Shown piece by piece: positions 1 through 8,418 of a stretch of 64,000 nt of DNA. The notes under the pieces were generated by a model that was not told where the DNA came from, did not search any database, and worked only from the letters and a program-made list of their open reading frames with translations. How positions within the stretch are numbered: position 1 is the first letter of the stretch; the number at the start of each line of letters is the position of its first letter. The stretch lies in contig NZ_CP054919.1 of assembly GCF_013364235.1 (NCBI RefSeq), positions 4,500,701-4,564,700 of the forward strand, written 5' to 3'. This stretch comes from Kitasatospora sp. NA04385 (GTDB lineage: Bacteria > Actinomycetota > Actinomycetes > Streptomycetales > Streptomycetaceae). Position numbers and translations under genes: made by a program.

Positions 1-718
1 CGACGGTGACCCGCTCGTCCTCCAGCAGGGCGACGATCGGGCCGGGGGCGCGGTGCTGGATGCCCGGCATCGCGTTGAACAGGTGGGTGGCCACGGTGGC
101 GCCGGCGTCGATCGCCTTCAGGGTGACCTCGTAGTCGGAGTCGGTGTGGCCGACGGCGGCGATGATGCCGAGGTCGGACAGCATCCGCACCGACTCCAGG
201 CCGCCGGGCAGCTCCGGGGCCAGGGTGAACATCTTCGTGTGGCCGCGGCCCGCGTCGGCGAGCTTGCGCACCAGCGCCGGGTCCGGGTCGCGCAGCAGGT
301 CGGGGCGGTGGGCGCCGCACCGGTTGTGCGAGATGAACGGGCCCTCGAAGTGGATGCCGGCCAGGACGCCGTCCTCGACGAGCTCGGAGAGCACCGCCGC
401 CTGGCGGCAGACCTCGTCGATCTCGCCGGTGACGGTGGAGGCCATCGTCGTGGTGGTGCCGTGCTCCAGGTGCGTGCGGGCGGCGGTGAGCGCCTCCTCG
501 GCGATGCCGGAGGCGTACGAGGCGCCGCCGCCGCCGTGCACGTGCAGGTCGACGAAGCCGGGGACGACGGTGTAGCCGGTGAGGTCGAGGTCGCTCGGCT
601 CCGGCTCGCCGCCGAGGCTCGCGATGCGGGTGCCCTCGACGGAGAGCCGGCCCGCGTCGATCACCCCGCCGGGCAGGACCAGTCGGGCTCCGGCCAGTGC
701 AGTACGGTCCGCGGTCAC
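1..718 (-). CDS. nagA: N-acetylglucosamine-6-phosphate deacetylase, C-terminus cut by window edge
   Basis: Cytoplasmic amidohydrolase that removes acetate from GlcNAc-6-P to give GlcN-6-P, feeding glycolysis and the DasR effector pool. 239 codons are visible, read through the left edge. The metal-site HVH motif lies at residues 59-61 after a PGFVD strand, the HFEGPF metal-ligand Glu is near 125, and the GHTD and THLFN histidines are near 191 and 212, all typical of NagA. The GTG start overlaps the stop of the upstream ROK kinase gene in a GTGA, so the two are translationally coupled (nagKA operon). The missing part is the C-terminal third of a protein usually about 380 residues long. Confidence 0.93.
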   Translation of the reverse strand, partial: MTADRTALAGARLVLPGGVIDAGRLSVEGTRIASLGGEPEPSDLDLTGYTVVPGFVDLHVHGGGGASYASGIAEEALTAARTHLEHGTTTTMASTVTGEIDEVCRQAAVLSELVEDGVLAGIHFEGPFISHNRCGAHRPDLLRDPDPALVRKLADAGRGHTKMFTLAPELPGGLESVRMLSDLGIIAAVGHTDSDYEVTLKAIDAGATVATHLFNAMPGIQHRAPGPIVALLEDERVTV

Positions 719-1647
719 GCGGTCACCTCCATGGAGAGCAGATCCCAGGCGAGCAAGCCGGCGCCCAGGGACGCGGCGGTGTCTTTGAGCATGGCCGGAA
801 CGACCTTCGGGGGCATCTGGAAGGTCAGGCGCTCGGTCACCGCGGCGCGCAGCGGCGTGAAGAGCGTGTCACCCGCCTCGGCGAGCCCGCCGCCGACGAT
901 CACCGTGGACGGGTCGAGCAGGCTCTGCGCCAGCACGATGCCGTCGGCGAGCGCGTCCACCGCGTCCTGCCAGACCGCGGCGGCCCGCGGGTCGCCGGCG
1001 TCGACGGCGCTCGCGCAGGCGGCGGCGTCGGCCTCCGGGTCGCCGCTGGCCCCGGCCCAGGCCCGGGAGACCGCGGAGGCCGAGGCCAGGGTCTCCAGGC
1101 AGCCGCGGGCGCCGCAGCCGCACTGCGGGCCGCCGGGGCGGACCACCACGTGGCCGATCTCGCCGCCGTAGCCGTGCGCGCCCGCCTCGATGGAGCCGTC
1201 GATGCCGATCGCACCCGCGATGCCGGTGCCCAGCGCGATGAACAGGAAGCGGCCGACCCCCCGTCCGGCGCCGATCCGGCCCTCGGCGAGCCCGCCGGAG
1301 CGGACGTCGTGGCCGAGGGCGACCGGGATGCCGCCGAGGCGCTCGCCGAGCAGCTTGCGCATCGGCAGGTCCCGCCAGCCGAGGTTGGCGGAGAAGACCG
1401 CGATCCCGTTCTTCTCGTCGATCGTCCCCGGCACGGCGACGCCCGCCGCGAGGGGGGCGGCACCGAACCGGGTGCGGCCCTCCTGCGCCAGGTCGGCGGC
1501 GAAGTCGAGGATGGTGGCGACGACGGCGTCGGGGCCGTGCTCCCGCCCGGTCGGTCGGCGTGCTTCGAAGAGCACCGAGCCGTCCTGGGCGACCAGCGCG
1601 GCCTTCATGCCGGTGCCGCCTACATCGAGTGCGATGACGTGCTTCAC
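715..1647 (-). CDS. nagK: ROK-family sugar kinase (N-acetylglucosamine kinase type)
   Basis: 310-residue ROK kinase expected to phosphorylate an amino sugar or glucose-type sugar with ATP. The phosphate loop DVGGTG is at residues 8-13, the catalytic GHD Asp at 113, and the ROK zinc motif GH..CGCGxxGC at about 165-183. The GTG at 1647 is chosen because the protein aligns from VKHVIALDVGGTG; the longer open frame upstream crosses the promoter and the operator sites. It is coupled to nagA by a 4-base overlap and preceded by two dre-like sites, so DasR control is likely. Substrate (GlcNAc rather than glucose) is inferred from the neighbour. Confidence 0.9.
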   Translation of the reverse strand: MKHVIALDVGGTGMKAALVAQDGSVLFEARRPTGREHGPDAVVATILDFAADLAQEGRTRFGAAPLAAGVAVPGTIDEKNGIAVFSANLGWRDLPMRKLLGERLGGIPVALGHDVRSGGLAEGRIGAGRGVGRFLFIALGTGIAGAIGIDGSIEAGAHGYGGEIGHVVVRPGGPQCGCGARGCLETLASASAVSRAWAGASGDPEADAAACASAVDAGDPRAAAVWQDAVDALADGIVLAQSLLDPSTVIVGGGLAEAGDTLFTPLRAAVTERLTFQMPPKVVPAMLKDTAASLGAGLLAWDLLSMEVTA

Positions 1648-1675
1648 GGGGGACAGTTTCCCTTGGCCGGGTCTA

Positions 1676-1713
1676 AGAGGTCTAGTCCAGTTGCTCGATT
1701 GGTCTGGTCCTGA
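1676..1713. promoter_or_regulatory. Two DasR-type dre-like operators upstream of nagKA
   Basis: AGAGGTCTAGTCCAGT (1676-1691) matches the dre consensus ACTGGTCTAGACCAGT at 13 of 16 positions. ATTGGTCTGGTCCTGA (1698-1713) matches at 11. They are spaced 22 bp apart, two helical turns, in the 168-bp gap before the ROK kinase. DasR is the GntR regulator of GlcNAc use in Streptomyces; binding here is inferred. Confidence 0.7.
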
Positions 1714-1815
1714 GAGGTGAGGTTTATCGCTCTTCGCACCCTCCTGGGCGGTTTGCGTGTCAGGGCCGTCACACACCGTGCGGCGGGCCGGGGGGCGGCT
1801 CGGGCCGGGCGGGGC

Positions 1816-2760
1816 TCAGCCGAGGACGATCGAGCGGGTCAGGTTGCGCGGCCGGTCCGGGTCCAGGCCGCGGTGCGCGGCCAGCGCGACGGCCAGCCGG
1901 TGCACCCGGACCAGGTCCGCCAGCGGGTCGAGGCCGCCCGCCCCGGAGTCGGCCACCAGCCGGCCGCCGACCGCGGCCACCTCGTCGGCCAGGCCCGCGG
2001 GCAGCTCGCCGAACATCCAGGCGGCCCGGCCCGGCGCGGTGATCGAGACCGGGCCGTGCCGGTACTCCATCGCCGGGTACGCCTCGGTCCAGGCCAGCGC
2101 CGCCTCGCGCATCTTCAGGCCGGCCTCCTGGGCCAGGCCGTTGGTCCAGCCCGCGCCCAGGAAGGAGACCTGCTCCAGCGCCACCAGCTCGTCCGGCACC
2201 TGCCAGTCGACCGCCCGCTCGGCGTCCGCGGCGGCCTCGGCGACCGGGCGCACCCCGGCGGGGAGGGCCTCCTCCGACTCCAGGTGGGCGCGCAGCAGGG
2301 CGAGCACGGTGGTGGCGAAGCGGGTCTGCACCACCGAGCGCTCGTCGGCGAAGCCCAGGTCGACCAGGTGGTCGGCGGCCGCGGCCACCGGCTGGTCGGT
2401 GCAGGCGGTGATCGCGGTGGACGGCAGGTCGGTGCCGTCCAGCAGCCGCAGCACCTCGGTGGTGGTGCCGGAGCGGGTGATCGCCAGCACCCGGTCGTAG
2501 CGGCGGCCGGCGGGGAACTCGGAGGCGGCGAAGGCGTCGGTCTCGCCGTGGCCGCCCGACTCGCGCAGCGCGGCGTAGGCCTGCGCCATGAACCAGGAGG
2601 TGCCGCAGCCGACCACGGCCACCCGCTCGCCGCGCCGCGGCAGCCCGGCCGGGCCGCTCGCGGCCAGCGCGGCGGCGGTGCGCCAGTCGCCGGGCTGGGT
2701 GGCGATCTCCTGATCGGTGAGGGAACCGGTCGGGGTGCTGGTCGGGGACGGGTGCGGCAT
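1816..2760 (-). CDS. SIS-domain sugar isomerase/deaminase (AgaS/GlmS-isomerase type)
   Basis: 314-residue protein with two tandem SIS (sugar isomerase) modules and no glutaminase domain, so it is not GlmS itself. Visible features are the first-domain phosphosugar loop around GCGTSWFMAQ and SRSGTTTE-like segments (ITRSGTTTEVL), and the second-domain FLGAGWTNGLAQEAGLKMREA with a later EYRHGPVS motif, both conserved in GlmS-isomerase and AgaS/FrlB relatives. ATG at 2760 follows a GGAG Shine-Dalgarno. It lies upstream of nagKA in the same direction and divergent from a DeoR regulator. Role: probably aldose-ketose isomerisation or deamination of an amino-sugar phosphate; exact substrate unknown. 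Confidence 0.82.
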   Translation of the reverse strand: MPHPSPTSTPTGSLTDQEIATQPGDWRTAAALAASGPAGLPRRGERVAVVGCGTSWFMAQAYAALRESGGHGETDAFAASEFPAGRRYDRVLAITRSGTTTEVLRLLDGTDLPSTAITACTDQPVAAAADHLVDLGFADERSVVQTRFATTVLALLRAHLESEEALPAGVRPVAEAAADAERAVDWQVPDELVALEQVSFLGAGWTNGLAQEAGLKMREAALAWTEAYPAMEYRHGPVSITAPGRAAWMFGELPAGLADEVAAVGGRLVADSGAGGLDPLADLVRVHRLAVALAAHRGLDPDRPRNLTRSIVLG

Positions 2761-2810
2761 GGGGCGGACTCCTTCGGCTGGCCCGAAACTGCGCACGGAC
2801 GAATGCGGTG

Positions 2811-2857
2811 TGCGCAAAGCTGATTGATTTATAGCTGTTTCGAGCATGATTGCGCAA
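2811..2857. promoter_or_regulatory. TTGCGCA inverted repeats between the divergent SIS and DeoR genes
   Basis: TGCGCAA (2811-2817) and TTGCGCAA (2850-2857, itself palindromic) flank an unusually AT-rich stretch. The same core recurs as a perfect TTGCGC-N3-GCGCAA palindrome at 3762-3776, just after the DeoR gene and before the sugar-binding lipoprotein gene. The shared motif suggests an operator for the adjacent DeoR regulator; this is inferred. Confidence 0.5.
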
Positions 2858-2939
2858 TGAGTGGCACCGCCCCGGGGTGTGCGAAGCTGTCCCGACCGGG
2901 CGCGGGGCGCTCGGGGCGAGCGCGGGAGGAGCGGGGACG

Positions 2940-3728
2940 GTGTCCAGGTACGAACGGTGGAACGCGCTGCTGGAACTGCTGGCCGAGCACGGGAAGCTGG
3001 AGGTCGAGGAGGCGGCCGACGCGCTGGACGTCTCGGCCGCGACCATCCGCCGCGACCTCGACCAGTTGGCCCGCCAGCAGATGCTCACCCGCACCCGCGG
3101 CGGCGCGGTGGCGCACAGTGTCTCCTACGACCTGCCGCTGCGGTACAAGACCGCCCGCAACGCCGACGCCAAGCAGCGGATCGGCGCGCTGGTGGCCGGC
3201 CTGGTCGAGCCCGGCGAGGTGGTCGGCCTGAACGGCGGCACCACCACCACCGAGGTGGCCCGGGCGCTGGCCGTCCGCCCCGAGCTGACCGAGCGCCCGG
3301 AGGGCGGCCGGGGCCTCACCGTGGTCACCAACGCGCTCAACATCGCCAACGAGTTGACGGTCCGTCCGCAGGTGAAGATCGTGGTCACCGGCGGCGTCGC
3401 CCGCCCCCAGTCGTACGAGCTGATCGGCCCGCTGGCCGCCCAGGTGCTCGGCGAACTCGCCCTGGACACCGCGGTGCTGGGCGTGGACGGCTTCGACCCC
3501 GGGCACGGCGCGACCGCCCACCACGAGGGCGAGGCGGCGGTGAACCGGCTGCTCGCCCAGCGGGCCCGGCGGGTGGTGGTGGCCGCCGACTCCTCCAAGC
3601 TGGGCCGCCGGGCCTTCGCCCGGATCTGCGGCCTGGAGGCGGTCGACACCCTGGTCACCGACGACCAGGTGCCGGACGCGGTGGCGGCCGCCTTCGCCGA
3701 CGCCGGACTGACCGTACTGACGGCCTGA
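2940..3728 (+). CDS. DeoR/GlpR-family transcriptional regulator
   Basis: 262-residue regulator with an N-terminal DeoR winged helix-turn-helix (about residues 5-58, recognition segment SAATIRRDLDQL at 32-43) and a C-terminal DeoR sensor domain that normally binds a phosphorylated sugar (NGGTTTTEVA, VVTNALNIA, ADSSKLG motifs). The GTG at 2940 is preferred because GGAGG lies about 12 bases upstream and the protein aligns from SRYERW; the longer frame crosses the promoter. It is divergent from the SIS isomerase gene and precedes a sugar-binding lipoprotein gene, so it probably regulates both in response to an amino-sugar phosphate. Confidence 0.88.
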   Translation: MSRYERWNALLELLAEHGKLEVEEAADALDVSAATIRRDLDQLARQQMLTRTRGGAVAHSVSYDLPLRYKTARNADAKQRIGALVAGLVEPGEVVGLNGGTTTTEVARALAVRPELTERPEGGRGLTVVTNALNIANELTVRPQVKIVVTGGVARPQSYELIGPLAAQVLGELALDTAVLGVDGFDPGHGATAHHEGEAAVNRLLAQRARRVVVAADSSKLGRRAFARICGLEAVDTLVTDDQVPDAVAAAFADAGLTVLTA

Positions 3729-3761
3729 GTGTTCGCATACCGGACAGTTGTGCAGTCCACG

Positions 3762-3776
3762 TTGCGCATGGCGCAA
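3762..3776. promoter_or_regulatory. Perfect TTGCGC-N3-GCGCAA palindrome upstream of sugar-binding lipoprotein gene
   Basis: A 15-bp inverted repeat 34 bp after the DeoR stop and about 100 bp before the lipoprotein start. It matches the TTGCGCA repeats in the DeoR/SIS promoter region, which supports one regulator for both promoters. Confidence 0.5.
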
Positions 3777-3808
3777 CACGATCTGACACTTCGATAACTT
3801 CCGCCCCT

Positions 3809-3824
3809 AGAGGTCTGGACCACC
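3809..3824. promoter_or_regulatory. dre-like DasR site upstream of sugar-binding lipoprotein gene
   Basis: AGAGGTCTGGACCACC keeps the GGTCT-x-GACCA core of the DasR operator (11 of 16 positions against ACTGGTCTAGACCAGT). It lies 55 bp before the start codon. DasR control would tie this binding protein to GlcNAc or chitobiose uptake. Confidence 0.6.
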
Positions 3825-3878
3825 GCGCGCGGTAACTGCCAGGGTCGCGCCTGTCACCCTCCCGAAGGCGGTCCCCCC

Positions 3879-5144
3879 TTGAAGCGATCAGCGCTGATCC
3901 CTCTGCCCCTCGCCGGATGCCTCCTGCTGTCCGGCTGCGGCCTCCTGTCCGACGGGGGAGGGGTGACGCTCAACCTGGTCGCGGCCGACTACGGCACCAA
4001 CGCCTCCAACAGCAGCAGCCTCTACTGGAACAAGGTCGCCAAGGACTTCGAGGCCGCCAACTCCGGCATCAAGGTGCACGTCGACGTGGTCTCCTGGGAC
4101 GACATCGACAAGCACGTCGCCGACCTGATCGCCAAGGGGGACACCCCCGACATCGTGCAGACCGGCGGCTTCGCCGACCAGGTCGCCGCCGAGCGCCTCT
4201 ACCCCGTCGGCGACGTGCTCTCCATGGAGGCCCAGGCCAACCTGCTGGACTCCTTCAACCGGGCCGGCCAGGTGCTCGGCAGCCAGTACGGCATCCCGTT
4301 CATCTCCTCCAGCCGGGTCTTCGTCTACAACAAGAAGATCTTCGAGAAGGCGGGCATCACCACCCCGCCCGTCACCTGGGACGACCTGCGCAAGGACGCC
4401 GAGCTGATCAAGGCCAAGGTGCCGGGCGTCACCCCGTACGCGCTGCCGCTCGGCCCCGAGGAGGCCCAGGCCGAGTCGATGCTCTGGACGATGAGCGGCG
4501 GCGGCTCGATCTCCGACAGCGTCGGCAACTACACCATCGACAGCCAGCAGAACCGCGACACCTTCAAGTGGCTGCGCACCAACCTGGTCGACAAGGGCCT
4601 GACCTACCCCGACCCCGGCACGGTCAACCGCAAGGCCGCCTTCGCGGGCTTCGCCAAGGGCGAGGTCGCCATGCTCAACGGCCACCCCGCGCTGCTCAAG
4701 GACGCGGCGGCGGCCGGCATCCAGTACGCCACCGCGGCGATCCCGCGCAAGAACGAGGAGGTCAAGGAGGTCTCCTTCGGCGTGGCCGACTGGCTGATGG
4801 CCTTCAAGGCCAACGGGCACCGGGCCGAGATCAAGAAGTTCCTCAACTTCGCGCTCTCCAAGCAGAACACCCTGGACTTCGACGAGGAGTACAACATGCT
4901 CCCCGTCACCCAGGACACCCTGACGGACATGCGCGACAACCCCCAGCACCAGGACCTCGTCAAGTTCCTGGACAACCTGCCGAACGCCGACTTCTACCCC
5001 TACGGCGCGCCCTCCTGGGACAAGGTCAGCAGCCTGATCAAGCAGCGCATCGGCAACGCCGTGAAGGGCGGCGGCGGCGACCAGGTGCTCGGCGACCTGC
5101 AGTCCGACGCCACCGCCGAGTCGGCCAAGGCCCGCCAGGGCTGA
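3879..5144 (+). CDS. Extracellular sugar-binding lipoprotein (ABC transporter SBP, family 1)
   Basis: 421-residue solute-binding protein that would capture a sugar outside the membrane for an ABC importer. A lipoprotein signal peptide ends in LSGC (Cys20), and the mature part has SBP family 1 features (DFEAANSGIKVHVDVVSWDDI, DTPDIVQTG, ..YNKKIFEKAGI). The start is TTG at 3879; no ATG or GTG fits between the promoter motifs and the signal peptide. No permease genes are adjacent, so it must share permeases encoded elsewhere. The upstream dre-like site and nagKA neighbourhood suggest an amino sugar or chito-oligosaccharide ligand (inference). Confidence 0.88.
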   Translation: MKRSALIPLPLAGCLLLSGCGLLSDGGGVTLNLVAADYGTNASNSSSLYWNKVAKDFEAANSGIKVHVDVVSWDDIDKHVADLIAKGDTPDIVQTGGFADQVAAERLYPVGDVLSMEAQANLLDSFNRAGQVLGSQYGIPFISSSRVFVYNKKIFEKAGITTPPVTWDDLRKDAELIKAKVPGVTPYALPLGPEEAQAESMLWTMSGGGSISDSVGNYTIDSQQNRDTFKWLRTNLVDKGLTYPDPGTVNRKAAFAGFAKGEVAMLNGHPALLKDAAAAGIQYATAAIPRKNEEVKEVSFGVADWLMAFKANGHRAEIKKFLNFALSKQNTLDFDEEYNMLPVTQDTLTDMRDNPQHQDLVKFLDNLPNADFYPYGAPSWDKVSSLIKQRIGNAVKGGGGDQVLGDLQSDATAESAKARQG

Positions 5145-5198
5145 CCGGGGCCGCCGGGCCGCCGGGGTTCTGACGGCCCGGGGACCTAGCCTGGACGC

Positions 5199-5429
5199 AT
5201 GGCCGAACTGACCGAACGCGACCGGGCGGTACTCGCGCTGGAAGCCCGCGGGTGGCGGACCGCCGGCGCCAAGGAGCAGGCGATCCGGCAGGAGCTCGGC
5301 ATCTCCGCCACCCGCTACTACCAGCTCCTCAACGCCCTGCTCGACCGCGCCGAGGCGCTCGCCCACGACCCGGTCCTGGTCAACCGGCTGCGCAGGGTCC
5401 GGCAGGAGCGGCGCGACGCCAGGCAGTGA
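5199..5429 (+). CDS. DUF3263 family protein
   Basis: 76-residue soluble protein matching the actinobacterial DUF3263 family: a charged helical N-terminus followed by a helix-turn-helix-like stretch (QAIRQELGISATRYYQLLNALLDR, described here by its ends). The pattern looks like a small sigma-70 region 4-like or HTH DNA-binding fold, but no function is established. It stands alone between the lipoprotein gene and otsB; ATG at 5199. Confidence 0.8.
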   Translation: MAELTERDRAVLALEARGWRTAGAKEQAIRQELGISATRYYQLLNALLDRAEALAHDPVLVNRLRRVRQERRDARQ

Positions 5430-5475
5430 CGCGGCCGGAGGGCTGCCGACCCCCGGGGGCGGGTAGCGTCGGGGC

Positions 5476-6324
5476 ATGGGAATCGCTGCACAGATCACGA
5501 CCCGGGCGGGGCGGACCGGACTGGCGGGCCTGCTCGCCGACCCGAAGTCCGCCGTCGTGGGGCTCGACTTCGACGGCACGCTGGCCCCGATCGTCCCCGA
5601 CCCCGACCGGGCCCGCGCCCACCCGGGCGTCGTCCCGGCCCTCGCCGCGCTCGCCCCGCTGGTCGGCGCGGTCGTGGTGGTCACCGGGCGGCCCGCCGCG
5701 ACCGCCGCCGCGTACGGCGGCTTCGCGGACGTCCCCGGGCTCGAACACCTCACCGTCCTCGGCCACTACGGCGCCGAGCGCTGGGACGCGCGCAGCAACG
5801 CCGTCACCGCCGCCCCGCCCCCGCCCGGGGTGGCCGTGGTGCGGGACGAACTGCCTTCGCTGCTGCGCGGGTTGGGCGTGCCCGAGGGCACCTTCGTGGA
5901 GGACAAGGAGCGCGCGCTGGCCGTCCACACCCGGCGGGCCCCCGAGCCGGACGCGCTGCTGGAGCGGCTGCGCGGCCCGCTCGACGCGCTGGCCCGCCGC
6001 AACGGGCTGGTGGTGGAACCCGGCCGGATGGTCCTCGAACTGCGGCCGCCGGGGGTCGACAAGGGCGTCGCCCTCCGCGGCTTCCTGGCGGAGCGGGACG
6101 CGGGCCCGGTGGTCTTCGCCGGCGACGACCTCGGCGACCTCGCCGCCTACGCGGAGGTCGCCGACCGCCGCGCCGCGGGCCACCCGGGCCTGCTGGTCTG
6201 CAGCGGCCCCGTCACCGGCGAGCCCCCGGTCGCCGAACTCGCCGAACGCGCGGACCTGGTGGTCGCCGGGCCGGCCGGGGTGGTCGACCTGCTGAACGGG
6301 CTGACGGAACTGCTGCTGCACTGA
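5476..6324 (+). CDS. otsB: Trehalose-6-phosphate phosphatase
   Basis: 282-residue HAD-superfamily phosphatase that dephosphorylates trehalose-6-phosphate, the second step of the OtsAB route. Motif I GLDFDGTLAP is at about 29-38 with the nucleophilic first Asp; motif II is in VVVTGRP; and the C-terminal motif IV region VFAGDDLGDLAAY is present. The spacing fits the OtsB cap type. It converges on otsA, which encodes the preceding enzyme, across a bidirectional hairpin. Trehalose is a spore and stress solute in streptomycetes. Confidence 0.93.
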   Translation: MGIAAQITTRAGRTGLAGLLADPKSAVVGLDFDGTLAPIVPDPDRARAHPGVVPALAALAPLVGAVVVVTGRPAATAAAYGGFADVPGLEHLTVLGHYGAERWDARSNAVTAAPPPPGVAVVRDELPSLLRGLGVPEGTFVEDKERALAVHTRRAPEPDALLERLRGPLDALARRNGLVVEPGRMVLELRPPGVDKGVALRGFLAERDAGPVVFAGDDLGDLAAYAEVADRRAAGHPGLLVCSGPVTGEPPVAELAERADLVVAGPAGVVDLLNGLTELLLH

Positions 6325-6325
6325 G

Positions 6326-6379
6326 CGGGCCGGGCCGGGGGCGCGGAGGACCGTTCGGCTCCCCGCGCCCCGGCCCGGC
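6326..6379. terminator. Bidirectional GC-rich hairpin between otsB and otsA
   Basis: CCGGGGGCGCGGAG and CTCCCCGCGCCCCGG, with flanking CGGGCC/GGCCCG, pair around a short loop, with small bulges. It fills the whole 57-bp gap between the convergent otsB and otsA stops, as expected for a shared terminator. Confidence 0.65.
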
Positions 6380-6381
6380 GG

Positions 6382-7851
6382 CTACCGGAGCGCGTCGAGC
6401 TGGTCCAGGAACCACTGCTGGGGCGGGAGCGCGGTGGCCGCGGCGGCCAGGCGCTTGGTGCGGTCGGCGCGTTCGCCGGCGGGCATGGCGAGCGCCTCGG
6501 CCAGCGCGTCGGCGGTGGCGATCACGTCGTACGGGTTGACGGTGATCGCGTCGTCGGCGAGCTCCGCGTGGGCGCCGGCCTCCCGGGACAGCACGAGGGC
6601 GCAGCCCCGGTCGGAGACGACGGGGACCTCCTTGGCGACCAGGTTCATGCCGTCCCGGATCGGGTTGACCAGGGCGACGTCGGCGAGCCGGTACGCGGCG
6701 AGGGAGCGCGGGAAGTCGTCGTCGACGTGCAGGACGAGCGGCTGCCAGTCGTCGGTGCCGAACTCGGCGTTGATCTCCTCGGCGACGCGCCGCACTTCGG
6801 CGGTGTAGTCGCGGTACTCGGCGAGGTCGGTGCGCGAGGGGTAGGCGAAGGCGACGTGGACGACGTTGCCGAGCCACTCGGGGCGGGTGCGCAGCAGGTG
6901 CCGGTAGGCGAGCAGGCCGCGGACGATGTTCTTGCTGAGCTCGGTGCGGTCGACCCGGACGATGGTGCGCCGGTCGCCGACGGCCGCGCGCAGGGCGGCG
7001 AGGCGCTCGTCGACGTCGGGCCGGCGGGAGCGCTCGCGCAGGAACTCGGCGTCGGCGCCGAGGCCGTGCACGCCGAGCCGGGTGGTGCGGCCGCCGTGGG
7101 TGACGGTGAGGGCGTCGCGGTCGACCTCCGCGCCGAGGACGGCCGCGCAGCAGTCGGCGAAGGCGAGGGCCCAGCGGCGGGTGAGGAAGGCGGCCCGGTC
7201 GGCGCCGAGGATGCCCTCCAGGACGGCCGCGGCGACGTCGTCGGGCAGCAGCCGGTAGTAGTCCGGCGGGGCCCAGGGAGTGTGCGAGAAGTGGCCGATC
7301 CGCAGGTCGGGGCGGAGTTCGCGGAGCAGCGCGGGGGCCAGCGAGAGGTGGTAGTCCTGCACCAGGACGGCGGCGCCGGGGGCGGCCTCGGCGGCGAGCG
7401 CCTCGGCGAAGGCGGTGTTGTAGGCGGTGTAGGCGGCCCACTCGGTGCGGAAACCGGCGTCGAAGGCGGGCTGCAGGGGCGTCTGGTAGAGCAGGTGGTG
7501 GACGAACCAGAGGGTCGAGTTGGCGACGCCGTTGTAGGCGCGGGCGAAGGTCTCCGGATCGATGTCCAGCATCCGGACGGCCTGTCCGCCGACGTCGTGC
7601 CCGGCCCGGTCGAGCCGCCCCTCGGGGGCCTGCCGGGCGGCGGTGCGGTCGGCGTCGGAGAGCGCGGCGCAGACCCAGACCGCGTTCGGGTCGTCGATCG
7701 CGGACAGCCCGGAGACCAGGCCGCCGCCGCCTCTGCGGAGGGTCAGCGTGCCGTCGTCCTCCGAGCGGAAGGACACCGGCCCGCGGTTGGAGGCCACCAG
7801 GATCGGGGCGGCTCCGGACTGCTGGGGGCGTTCGGACACGTGATCGGCCAT
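6382..7851 (-). CDS. otsA: Alpha,alpha-trehalose-6-phosphate synthase
   Basis: 489-residue GT20 glycosyltransferase making trehalose-6-P from UDP-glucose (or GDP-glucose) and glucose-6-P. Visible family motifs: N-terminal ILVASNRGPVSF, the RRGGGGLVSGL phosphate loop, VQDYHLSLAP, RIGHFSHTPW, VDRTELSKNIVRGLLAY and NPIRDGMNLVAKE. ATG at 7851 (MADHVSERPQ) is chosen; the longer upstream frame overlaps the GC-rich gap. It is convergent with otsB. All catalytic segments appear intact. Confidence 0.95.
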   Translation of the reverse strand: MADHVSERPQQSGAAPILVASNRGPVSFRSEDDGTLTLRRGGGGLVSGLSAIDDPNAVWVCAALSDADRTAARQAPEGRLDRAGHDVGGQAVRMLDIDPETFARAYNGVANSTLWFVHHLLYQTPLQPAFDAGFRTEWAAYTAYNTAFAEALAAEAAPGAAVLVQDYHLSLAPALLRELRPDLRIGHFSHTPWAPPDYYRLLPDDVAAAVLEGILGADRAAFLTRRWALAFADCCAAVLGAEVDRDALTVTHGGRTTRLGVHGLGADAEFLRERSRRPDVDERLAALRAAVGDRRTIVRVDRTELSKNIVRGLLAYRHLLRTRPEWLGNVVHVAFAYPSRTDLAEYRDYTAEVRRVAEEINAEFGTDDWQPLVLHVDDDFPRSLAAYRLADVALVNPIRDGMNLVAKEVPVVSDRGCALVLSREAGAHAELADDAITVNPYDVIATADALAEALAMPAGERADRTKRLAAAATALPPQQWFLDQLDALR

Positions 7852-7922
7852 ACAGCCAACCTTGCCGTGCGACCAGCGGACCAAACCACTCGGCGCGGCC
7901 CGCGCCGGGTGAACTCTCGGGG

Positions 7923-8393
7923 TCAGCCGCCGGTCACGGAGCCGATCGGCGGCCCGGAGTCGCGGGCCGGGAGGAAGCCGGGCAGCCAGGGCGGGCGGCC
8001 GTCGGGGCAGTTCGCGGGCAGGTAGAACCCGTGCGGCGGGGTCAGGTTGCGCTCCAGGTCGACGGCGGCGACGGTGAGGGCCGCCAGCAGGGCGGCGCAG
8101 GCCGCGGCGAGCGCGGGGGTGAGGAGGTCGGGGGAGCGGCGGGTGAGGCACCGGGCCAGCAGGACGGCGGCGGGCGGCAGCAGCAGGTAGCCGAAGGCGT
8201 ACGGGCTGAGCACGTCGAACCGGGGGTCGTCGGTCAGGTCGTGGGCGACCTGCCGGGCCACGCCCGCGCAGTCGGACCAGGTGTCCTCGATCAGCCCCAG
8301 CACCCGGGTCTCGACCAGGAACCCCAGGACGGGCGCGAGGAGCAGGGCGAGGCAGCCGACGCCGGGGCGCCCGGGGCGCGGGGTGGGTTCCAC
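7923..8393 (-). CDS. Small membrane protein of unknown function
   Basis: 156-residue protein with about four hydrophobic segments: near residues 14-30 (GCLALLLAPVLGFLV), 70-85 (FGYLLLPPAAVLLA) and two more around 95-120 (LLTPALAAACAALLAALTVAA). No family recognised. GTG at 8393 gives the shortest sensible protein, starting 25 bases after the gpgS-like stop, so it probably belongs to the same transcript. No clear Shine-Dalgarno is visible, which leaves the start uncertain. Confidence 0.6.
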   Translation of the reverse strand: MEPTPRPGRPGVGCLALLLAPVLGFLVETRVLGLIEDTWSDCAGVARQVAHDLTDDPRFDVLSPYAFGYLLLPPAAVLLARCLTRRSPDLLTPALAAACAALLAALTVAAVDLERNLTPPHGFYLPANCPDGRPPWLPGFLPARDSGPPIGSVTGG

Positions 8394-8418
8394 GCCGGGA
8401 CGGACGCGGGGCGGCGGC

